NCBI GenBank assembly: GCA_030691555.1
Contig: JAUYEB010000199.1
Span: 1-5,677, forward strand
Direction: 5' to 3'
DNA length: 5,677 nt
Source of the DNA: Candidatus Bathyarchaeota archaeon
Lineage (GTDB): Archaea > Thermoproteota > Bathyarchaeia > TCS64
Both the position numbers and the translations under genes were made by a program. Positions within the stretch are counted from its first letter, which is position 1. The number at the start of each line of letters is the position of its first letter. A model generated the notes under the pieces. The model had not been told where the DNA came from, searched no databases, and was given only the letters and a program-made list of their open reading frames with translations. Below are positions 1 through 4,092 of this stretch, in pieces.

Positions 1-544
1 CCGGCGTGTGGCTGCTGGGCTTCCAGATGAAGCAGTTGCCGGTCATGAGGGCTATGGGATATATCCACATGGGGACCATGACCGGGAAGTTGAAGGGCGT
101 GATGCCCGCCGTGACGCCCAGCGGCTGGCGCAGCGTGCGGACGTCGATGCTCGTTGAGACGTTGGGAGTGTTCATCCCCGCCATGTGCACGGGGAGCCCG
201 CAGGCGTACTCCACCGTCTCGAGACCACGCACGACCTCACCCAGCGCGTCGGGGTAGGTCTTCCCGTGGTCGCGGGTGATGAGCTTCGCCATCTCCTCCC
301 TGTGCTTCCAGCAGAGCTCGCGGTAGGCGAAGAATATCGCGCTCCTCGCGATGAGGGGCGTGTCGCGCCAGGCGGGGAACGCCTTCGCAGCCGCCGCCAC
401 GGCGGCCTCCACATCCTTCGCCCCGCCTCTGGGCACGCGGGCGATCTCCTCGCCCGTCGCCGGGTTGTAGACCGGCCCCGTCTCCTTCGTGGGCACCTCG
501 ACCGAGCGCCCGTTTATCCAGTGGCTGATGATCGGCACGGACAT
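1..544 (-). CDS. mmsA: Methylmalonate-semialdehyde dehydrogenase (CoA-acylating), N-terminal 181 residues
   Basis: The reverse strand from 544 reads MSVPIISHWINGR and stays open to the window edge, so only the first 181 of roughly 490 residues are present. This is an NAD-dependent, CoA-acylating aldehyde dehydrogenase of the MmsA/IolA type. The family converts methylmalonate semialdehyde to propionyl-CoA, or malonate semialdehyde to acetyl-CoA, in valine, beta-alanine or inositol breakdown. Visible family marks are VYNPATGEEIARVP (25-38), FPAWRDTP (56-63), LITRDHGKT (88-96), LRQPLGV (138-144) and AGITPFNFPVMVPMW (146-160). Asn152 in PFNFP is the oxyanion-hole Asn of the superfamily, and the Lys of IWKPS (173-177) is the cofactor-binding Lys. 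The catalytic Cys lies beyond the window. The start is an ATG with a CATAAG TATA box centred about 32 nt upstream. The gene begins 47 nt after the tatD stop on the same strand. The substrate is inferred from the family and not provable from the N-terminus alone. Confidence 0.93.
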   Translation of the reverse strand, partial: MSVPIISHWINGRSVEVPTKETGPVYNPATGEEIARVPRGGAKDVEAAVAAAAKAFPAWRDTPLIARSAIFFAYRELCWKHREEMAKLITRDHGKTYPDALGEVVRGLETVEYACGLPVHMAGMNTPNVSTSIDVRTLRQPLGVTAGITPFNFPVMVPMWIYPIALMTGNCFIWKPSSHTP

Positions 545-573
545 CACAAATCTTGGATAATTGGGTCCGGGGG

Positions 574-579
574 CTTATG
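574..579 (-). promoter_or_regulatory. BoxA/TATA-like element of mmsA
   Basis: The reverse strand reads TCATAAGC here, centred 32.5 nt upstream of the mmsA ATG. That places the predicted transcription start at or within a few bases of the start codon, so the mRNA would be leaderless. No Shine-Dalgarno sequence is seen before the ATG, which agrees. The element lies between tatD and mmsA and suggests that mmsA can be transcribed separately from tatD. Confidence 0.5.
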
Positions 580-591
580 AGACCTGTGCCT

Positions 592-1335
592 CTACCTGCG
601 CGTGAGCCTGATCAGGTTCTCCGTGGCCCGTGACCCCACCTCTTCGGTGGGGATTCCCTTCATCCTCCCGATGATCTCGCACGCCTTGACGACCTCCCAC
701 GGCTTGTTCGAGTCGGTTTCGGTTACGATCAGCCTCAGGGGAGCATACTTGACCGCGGCCTCGAAGCCGGGTGGCGGATTCTGCAGGGTCCTCAGGCCGA
801 GGCTGAGGTGGATGCCGAGCTTCTCGCAGCGGCGGGCGTACGCCTCGTCCTTGGCGAAGCCGTGCATGATCGCACCGGTCCTGGCGGCGCTCATCTCCTC
901 CAGAACGTCGAGGGCCTCCTGCCCCTCGCCCCTGTCGTGGACGATGACGGGGAGCTTCAGCTCCTTCGCCAGCGCCACGTGGGCGCGGAAAGTCGCCCTC
1001 TGTATCTCCTTGTCGACGTACTTCTCCTCGCGGACCCACTGGTGGCTCATCCGCCCCGTGAAGTCGAGGCCCGTCTCGCCGATGGCGACGACCTCCCTGT
1101 TCTTCGCGAGGGCGACGAACGTCTCGCGTGTCTCCTCGGTGTACTCGTCGCTGTACCAGGGGTGGACGGCGAGGCTTAGCCTGACGCTCCTGTGCCTCTT
1201 CGCAAGCTTTAGCGCGACGTCGGTCGACGCCTTGTCGAGGCCCATGGTTATCATGAGGGCGAGGCCCGCGTCCTCCGCCCTCTTCACGTCCGCGGGGCTC
1301 ATGTCCCCGAGGTGACAATGGCTCTCAGAATACAA
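592..1335 (-). CDS. TatD-family metal-dependent hydrolase
   Basis: A 247-residue protein with the usual TatD length and metal-ligand order. It has HxH near the N-terminus (His6, His8 in SHCHLG), HPW at 58-60, Glu87 in AIGETGLDF, His133 in VIVHDRGEG, His158 in IMHGFAKD and Asp208 in VTETDS. All expected ligands of this amidohydrolase-fold superfamily are present, so it should be an active two-metal phosphoesterase or nuclease-like enzyme in the cytoplasm. Bacterial and eukaryotic TatD proteins are DNases, but the archaeal substrate cannot be read from sequence. The start used is TTG at 1335-1333. No ATG or GTG lies in frame between it and the upstream in-frame stop at 1368-1366, and the HxH motif begins only five residues on. 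A CATAAG TATA box centred about 32 nt upstream supports this start. The gene lies downstream of the unknown 1366-1686 gene and upstream of mmsA on the same strand. Confidence 0.9.
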   Translation of the reverse strand: MYSESHCHLGDMSPADVKRAEDAGLALMITMGLDKASTDVALKLAKRHRSVRLSLAVHPWYSDEYTEETRETFVALAKNREVVAIGETGLDFTGRMSHQWVREEKYVDKEIQRATFRAHVALAKELKLPVIVHDRGEGQEALDVLEEMSAARTGAIMHGFAKDEAYARRCEKLGIHLSLGLRTLQNPPPGFEAAVKYAPLRLIVTETDSNKPWEVVKACEIIGRMKGIPTEEVGSRATENLIRLTRR

Positions 1336-1364
1336 TTCTATCGAGTGATGTTCGGGTGAGGGTG

Positions 1365-1370
1365 CTTATG
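1365..1370 (-). promoter_or_regulatory. BoxA/TATA-like element of the tatD-like gene
   Basis: The reverse strand reads TTCATAAGC, with CATAAG centred 32.5 nt upstream of the TTG start. The sequence and spacing match the element in front of mmsA. The TAA inside it is the stop codon of the upstream 1366-1686 gene, so promoter and stop codon share bases. Confidence 0.45.
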
Positions 1371-1686
1371 AAGACTTGGCGGCCTCTTCCCTGAGCTTCC
1401 ACTTGGTGTACTCGACGAGGCCGATGATGTTGGGGATGGCGGTCCTGCGCCTGCTGTCGTCCCCCTCGGCGGAGAGGCGCAGGATTGGGTCCTGCTCCCT
1501 GAGCAGCTCCCAGATGCCGTTGAGGTCCATCCCCTCCCGGAAACCCTTCTCGACCGTCTCAGCCCACGTCTCGAGCTCCCCCTTGTAGAAGCCCAGCTTC
1601 TTCACGGCGTCGGACGATGCGAGTGCTGCGGAGCCGAGGGCGCGATCCACGCGAAGAACCTGTGCCAACAATGCTATGGGCGGCAA
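1366..1686 (-). CDS. Small protein of unknown function, 106 residues
   Basis: I do not recognise this protein. It is a soluble, charged, probably mostly helical polypeptide with no signal peptide or membrane segment. The region from about residue 27 to 106 looks most protein-like, with Trp/Tyr/Phe-bearing helices such as GFYKGELETWAETVEKGF (32-49) and the C-terminal RRTAIPNIIGLVEYTKWK (80-97). Codon third positions are GC-rich like the neighbours, and no competing frame looks better. The start is uncertain. The longest form begins with TTG at 1686, and a GTG at residue 13 (1650-1648) is an alternative. Neither has a clear TATA box at the spacing seen for the other genes, and an in-frame stop lies at 1710-1708. 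The TAA stop lies inside the TATA box of the tatD-like gene. It could be co-transcribed with tatD. Confidence 0.6.
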   Translation of the reverse strand: MPPIALLAQVLRVDRALGSAALASSDAVKKLGFYKGELETWAETVEKGFREGMDLNGIWELLREQDPILRLSAEGDDSRRRTAIPNIIGLVEYTKWKLREEAAKSS

Positions 1687-1928
1687 CGCATGAGGCGAAA
1701 CCGCGCGCTAAGGAAACTAGGTAACCCCGGATTTAGTAGGTGAGAGTTGTTGGTCGAAATATGCGGAAGTTGCCAGCACTTCAAACGCGCGAGTGTCACG
1801 TCACGGCAAGAACAGACTAGCCCCTTAACAGTTGTAAACATCGCCGTCACGGGTCTGTCTAAATGTGCCTTATCCGGCAGAGCCGTTCAGGCTGGATCTC
1901 CAGCGTGTCGCCAGGCGCGTTGAAACCC
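1687..1928. other. Stretch without a recognisable gene
   Basis: No reading frame here has convincing coding character on either strand. A short inverted repeat, GAAGT (1766-1770) and ACTTC (1778-1782) around a 7-nt loop, is the only local structure I noticed and is too short to carry weight. No clear TATA box or SD at useful spacing for the flanking genes is seen. A weak CTAAAT on the minus strand (1731-1736) is the best promoter candidate for the 1366-1686 gene. Confidence 0.4.
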
Positions 1929-2082
1929 ATGACGAGTCTGGTTGAGGCCCGGGCCACCCTCGAAGAGGCGAAGGTATCCCACGACGTAGCCCTCGAGGTA
2001 TATGAGCGGTACAGCCAGTCGGAGAGTTATCTGTTTCCTCATCCGGCGGGGCAACATTCACACGGAGATAAACCATGTCTGA
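1929..2082 (+). pseudogene. Possible remnant of a small gene, frame broken
   Basis: From ATG 1929 the first ~33 codons read like real protein (MTSLVEARATLEEAKVSHD, then VALEVYERYSQ), with helix-forming composition and mixed GC-rich codons. After about 2026 the same frame becomes low-quality sequence rich in Pro/His/Ser. The frame one base later continues more plausibly as RVICFLIRRGNIHTEINHV and stops at 2080-2082. That stop overlaps the ATG of the next small frame at 2075. The simplest reading is one small gene of about 50 codons with a frameshift near 2024-2030. I do not recognise the family. It may instead be chance sequence, since there is no TATA box at the spacing of the other genes and no SD. 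Confidence 0.25.
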
Positions 2083-2184
2083 AGAACTCACCCTGCTCAT
2101 CAAGATCAGCGCCGACGTCGAGAAGACGGCGAAGATGCCACAGAGATCATCCTCCGGCAACTGACCCCCCACGAGGACAGGTGA
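2075..2184 (+). pseudogene. Small frame with SD sequence, probably frameshifted (29 codons intact, ~36 if repaired)
   Basis: ATG 2075 is preceded at 7 nt by GGAG (2064-2067), a good Shine-Dalgarno sequence. The intact frame, MSEELTLLIKISADVEKTAK and nine more residues, stops at 2162-2164. Its last residues (MPQRSSSGN) look out of frame. The -1 frame from 2137 reads ATEIILRQLTPHEDR and stops at 2182-2184. Restoring one base near 2135-2137 would give a continuous helical protein of about 36 residues (KTAK-I-ATEIILRQL). The start overlaps the stop of the preceding small frame (ATGTCTGA, 2075-2082), an arrangement common in translationally coupled genes. The function is unknown. It could be the leftover of a small two-gene cassette, but that is inference. 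Confidence 0.3.
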
Positions 2185-2258
2185 GACGACATATGGGTGA
2201 ACGGTCGACAGCCCAAGCAGCCGGAACCACCAAAAACGTAGTACTCCATACCGGTAAT

Positions 2259-2290
2259 CTTTAAATGGAGATAAGCGCCATCCATAAACG
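2259..2290 (+). repeat. Left copy of a 32-bp imperfect direct repeat
   Basis: Compared without gaps, 27 of 32 bases match 3138-3169: CTTTAAA at the left, GG.GAT in the middle and CCATCCATAAACG at the right. Similarity stops sharply on both sides. Read on the minus strand this copy encodes RLWMALISI followed by TAA, against RLWMGRITV and TAA in the right copy, where it is the true 3' end of the thiN chimera. An in-frame TAA sits directly upstream of the left remnant, so only nine codons remain. On the plus strand the TTTAAA of this copy serves as the TATA box of the 2295 gene. Confidence 0.8.
2260..2265 (+). promoter_or_regulatory. BoxA/TATA element of the surface-protein gene
   Basis: TTTAAA within CTTTAAAT, centred 32.5 nt before ATG 2295. 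The spacing equals that of the other promoters in the window and predicts a nearly leaderless transcript. The box lies inside the left direct repeat. Confidence 0.6.
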
Positions 2291-2294
2291 TTAA

Positions 2295-2864
2295 ATGGCG
2301 CGCGCGAAAATGGAAGGAAAGAAAATGAATGGAAAAAGAATGGGTATGCTAGCGATGATGCTACTGATAGTAACAATAGTACCCTCTTGTGCTGCCGAGA
2401 TGACGATCAATAATGTAACTCTCCCAAATGTGGTGACTTCAAGTGCACCAAACTTTGGGGAACTCAGGTTCAATATAATGACCGAGAAGTTCAGGGGACA
2501 GAACGAGTCCCTCGCTGTTCCAATTGTTGTCAACGGAACGACAATGACAACCATCAACATACAGATGAAGGTGAATGAGACCTTAAAGACTACTCCCGTG
2601 AGTGTCCGGCTCCAGGGCGCGACCATACTGATAACAAATCCCTATGAGAAACCGAGATCCATCCCCAGCAATACTCGATATGAGGTACAGCAAAATCCCT
2701 TTTCTAACCCGATCTCCAGCATTCAATACGAAGTGGAGGTCAATGGCTTCACTAAAAATATTACCCTATTAGTGTACGCCGACTGGAGACTCTGGGCAAT
2801 CATTGGAGACATTGTGGTTGTGATTGGCACATTTTTATTCATTCGGAGACTGGCAAGAGGTTAA
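2295..2864 (+). CDS. Exported, C-terminally membrane-anchored protein of unknown function, 189 residues
   Basis: Residues 1-15 are short and basic (MARAKMEGKKMNGKR). They are followed by a hydrophobic signal segment (16-30) and a probable cleavage region around SCAAE (31-35). The middle part (36-160) looks beta-rich and extracellular and contains five N-glycosylation sequons (Asn40, 70, 80, 94, 155). A second hydrophobic segment at about 166-184 (LWAIIGDIVVVIGTF and on) ends in RRLARG, a positive stop-transfer tail. This is a type I topology with the body outside the cell. No enzyme motif is visible. The start at 2295 is supported by a TATA box 32.5 nt upstream. ATG 2325 is an alternative because GGAAGG (2312-2317) lies 7 nt before it, and either start keeps the signal segment. 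Codon use is AT-richer than in flanking genes, suggesting different ancestry. Cys32 in VPSC resembles a weak lipobox, but I do not call a lipoprotein. A short frame at 2869 follows after 4 nt. Confidence 0.82.
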   Translation: MARAKMEGKKMNGKRMGMLAMMLLIVTIVPSCAAEMTINNVTLPNVVTSSAPNFGELRFNIMTEKFRGQNESLAVPIVVNGTTMTTINIQMKVNETLKTTPVSVRLQGATILITNPYEKPRSIPSNTRYEVQQNPFSNPISSIQYEVEVNGFTKNITLLVYADWRLWAIIGDIVVVIGTFLFIRRLARG

Positions 2865-2868
2865 GGAT

Positions 2869-2946
2869 GTGAATAAAAAACCAGTTCTAGTCGGCGTAGT
2901 CATGGGCCTATTACTCGGCTCGCGCGCGCCCACGAATCACAACTAA
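2869..2946 (+). CDS. 25-codon frame resembling an isolated signal peptide
   Basis: GTG at 2869 follows the stop of the surface-protein gene after 4 nt, with AAGGAT just upstream as a possible SD. The product begins MNKKPVLVGVVMGLLLGS, a basic N-terminus plus a hydrophobic run as in a signal peptide or membrane anchor. It then ends within seven more residues (RAPTNHN). Base composition changes abruptly to GC-rich at about 2917-2931. I read it as the start of a second exported protein that lost its body. A genuine tiny membrane protein cannot be excluded. Confidence 0.35.
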   Translation: MNKKPVLVGVVMGLLLGSRAPTNHN

Positions 2947-2976
2947 AAACGGGTTCTGTCTGTCAAAGTGTCTCCC

Positions 2977-2999
2977 GGGCTCCTGGGGGCCGGGGGCCC
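2977..2999 (+). terminator. GC-rich hairpin, possible transcription end of the block
   Basis: GGGCTCC (2977-2983) pairs with GGGGCCC (2993-2999) with one G-T wobble. The stem can extend inward to ten pairs around a GGG loop. It is followed by TTATCTGTTTC, which is moderately T-rich. It lies after the last plus-strand frame and before the convergent gene. Archaeal termination depends mainly on T-runs, so the role is uncertain. Confidence 0.25.
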
Positions 3000-3042
3000 T
3001 TATCTGTTTCAGGTCCCCGAATACCTCACTAAAAATGTAGAA

Positions 3043-3048
3043 TTTATA
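3043..3048 (+). promoter_or_regulatory. Orphan TATA-like element without a gene
   Basis: TTTATAAG at 3043-3050 is as good a BoxA match as those before the real genes. However, no start codon at the usual spacing opens a useful frame: GTG 3071 stops after four codons. A perfect 5-bp hairpin CCACG-AAGC-CGTGG (3056-3069) and a second CGTGG/CCACG pair (3096-3100 with 3114-3118) lie downstream. It may drive an untranslated RNA, or be a relic of a lost gene's promoter. Confidence 0.25.
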
Positions 3049-3137
3049 AGCCGGGCCACGAAGCCGTGGGGTGATCGTCTTCTAGAGCAGCAATCCGTGG
3101 AGCCAGAGATAGCCCACGAATGTCCTGAATCTCAAAC

Positions 3138-3169
3138 CTTTAAACGGTGATGCGCCCCATCCATAAACG
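3138..3169 (+). repeat. Right copy of the 32-bp imperfect direct repeat
   Basis: This is the partner of 2259-2290, in the same orientation with 27/32 identical bases. It contains the last nine codons (RLWMGRITV) and TAA stop of the thiN chimera on the minus strand. The five differences fall on first, second and third codon positions alike, so the left copy has not evolved as constrained coding sequence. TTTAAA is retained here too (3139-3144), but no plus-strand gene follows. Confidence 0.8.
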
Positions 3170-3947
3170 CTGCAGGGCTTCTGCCACCCTCAGCGCCTTC
3201 CCCGCGACGTCGACGGCGTCGACGCCGAGGATCTCTATCATGGGCTCCTTCCCCCAATCCCCGTCGTGGTATATGATGTCGGGGGTCGAGCCGAGTCTCC
3301 TTATGGCGACCCGTGTCCCCCATGGAATGGTCCCGCCCTCGGTCATCTTCACCTCCTCAGGCTCCTCCCTCCTGTCGTAGGAGGATACCTTCAGACCAAC
3401 CCCCCGGCAGGCCTCGAGGGTCTCGGCGGTGTGCCTGATGTTCATCGCGGCCCTTATCGTCGGGTCCAGCTCATTCGCGGCGAGGATCGCCTCAGCGACG
3501 TGCCTGGACCCCCCGAATCTGGGGCACGATGATGCCTTCACCCTAGTGTCGATCTTGACTATCCTGCCTGGGATGCCTACGATGTCGGAGGTGTCTTGGG
3601 GATAGGGGAGGGATGCCTATGTTGACCTGGAGTTCCGGAACCAGGCGGTGGAAGGCGTCGCTCTCCTCGAGCATGGCGACGGCCTTCGAGACGTTTTCCA
3701 GGACGGCGTATCTCTCGGCCTGATTGTAGATCCAAGCCATGGGGTTCGTGGGCCCGTTCCCCTTCCCTATCCTTAAACCATGCCTGATTGAGAGGGAGAC
3801 GAACTCCTTCCAGTAGACGACGTCCCTGAAGAGGTAGGCGTCCTTGTTCCCCGGTGTGACGCGCCGGTTCTCCTCGGTTGGGCGGTGCATAAGCACCTTC
3901 CTGAGCTTCCCGTACTCCGTCTGGGCACCGAATTTCAAGTCACTCAC
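3140..3947 (-). pseudogene. thiN: Chimeric broken gene: amidinotransferase-like N-terminus fused to the ThiD end and ThiN domain, with a frameshift
   Basis: From GTG 3947 the first frame reads FGAQTEYGKLRKVLMHRP (6-23), VTP (30-32) and FRDVVYWKEF (40-49), the N-terminal pattern of the arginine deiminase/amidinotransferase superfamily. At residues 47-51 (KEFV, about 3797-3809) it changes to sequence typical of the end of an HMP-phosphate kinase (ThiD): HGLRIGKGNGPTNPMAWIY (56-74). Then comes the ThiN lead-in: ERYAVLENV and LVPELQVNIGI. At about 3604-3614 the frame breaks. The frame one base on continues LPYPQDTSDIVGIPGRIVKI, PRFGGSRHVAEAIL, AAMNIR, DRREEP, EGGTIPWG and DWGKEPMIEILG to TAA 3140. 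ThiN makes thiamine phosphate from HMP-PP and thiazole phosphate. Removing one C from ATCCCTCCCC restores a single 269-codon frame. The ThiD kinase core and the amidinotransferase catalytic region are both missing. ThiN itself is well conserved, so a recent lesion, a sequencing error or a surviving ThiN fragment all remain possible. Confidence 0.85.
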
Positions 3948-3969
3948 TGACTACAGAAGGCGGGGGAGG

Positions 3970-4037
3970 GCGTCTATAGCATTTTCGACACATAGACGCG
4001 TGGCGTCCCAGATGCGACACGTACCCCGCGTCTATAG
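3970..4037. promoter_or_regulatory. Divergent control region with three GCGTCTATAG-type elements
   Basis: The 145-nt gap between the divergent chimera and the HExxH gene holds GCGTCTATAG at 3970-3979 and again at 4028-4037. An inverted copy, CATAGACGCG, lies at 3991-4000, so GCGTCTAT (3970-3977) and ATAGACGC (3992-3999) form a perfect 8-bp inverted repeat with a 14-nt spacer. CGACAC followed by a similar run ending in CGCG also occurs twice (from 3986 and 4015). The first element contains CTATAG centred about 30 nt before the GTG of the minus-strand gene, so it may be that gene's TATA box. The layout suits a regulator-binding region, and the regulator is unknown. Confidence 0.5.
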
Positions 4038-4056
4038 AGTAATTACACCAACGCGC

Positions 4057-4062
4057 TTTTAA
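4057..4062 (+). promoter_or_regulatory. BoxA/TATA element of the HExxH gene
   Basis: TTTTAA within CTTTTAAG, centred 33.5 nt before ATG 4093, again with leaderless spacing. No SD precedes the ATG; the sequence there is GATATATA. The box is about 20 nt downstream of the third GCGTCTATAG element, so a protein bound there would sit next to the TBP/TFB site. Confidence 0.6.
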
Positions 4063-4092
4063 GGGGGTCCACCTTCCATCAAAAGATATATA

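Larger units (their letters stand above)
2259..3169. other. AT-rich block bounded by direct repeats, possible small insertion
   Basis: The block lies between the two 32-bp repeats and is lower in GC than the core genes (26/60 at 2401-2460 against 38/60 at 4501-4560). It contains one intact membrane-anchored protein, one stub reading frame and a gene-free right third. The right repeat coincides with the 3' end of a protein-coding gene, as seen when elements integrate into gene ends. No integrase, transposase or terminal inverted repeats are present, so a mobile origin is inference. Duplication of the gene tail followed by replacement of the intervening DNA is equally possible. Confidence 0.45.

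Noticed and set aside
575..1318. Long Arg/Gly-rich minus-strand frame and the plus-strand frame at 602-1315
   Set aside because: Both overlap the tatD-like gene, whose metal-ligand motifs are all in one frame. These are open only because of high GC.
1870..2376. 168-codon minus-strand frame crossing the left repeat
   Set aside because: It spans the composition change, lies antisense to the signal peptide of the 2295 gene, and reads as low-complexity Phe/Ser/Pro/Arg-rich sequence. No start signal is visible.
2027..3010. 11-bp direct repeat TTATCTGTTTC at 2027-2037 and 3000-3010
   Set aside because: An 11-base match within about 1 kb can arise by chance, and the similarity does not extend on either side, unlike the 32-bp repeat.
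3050..3137. Possible tRNA or C/D box RNA downstream of TTTATAAG
   Set aside because: No cloverleaf with an acceptor stem and T-loop can be built, and no proper C (RUGAUGA) plus D (CUGA) box pair is present.
2968..3150. 60-codon plus-strand frame (MSPGLLGAGGPYLF...)
   Set aside because: It covers the GC-rich hairpin and the orphan TATA box, has no promoter or SD at the right spacing, and shows no family pattern.
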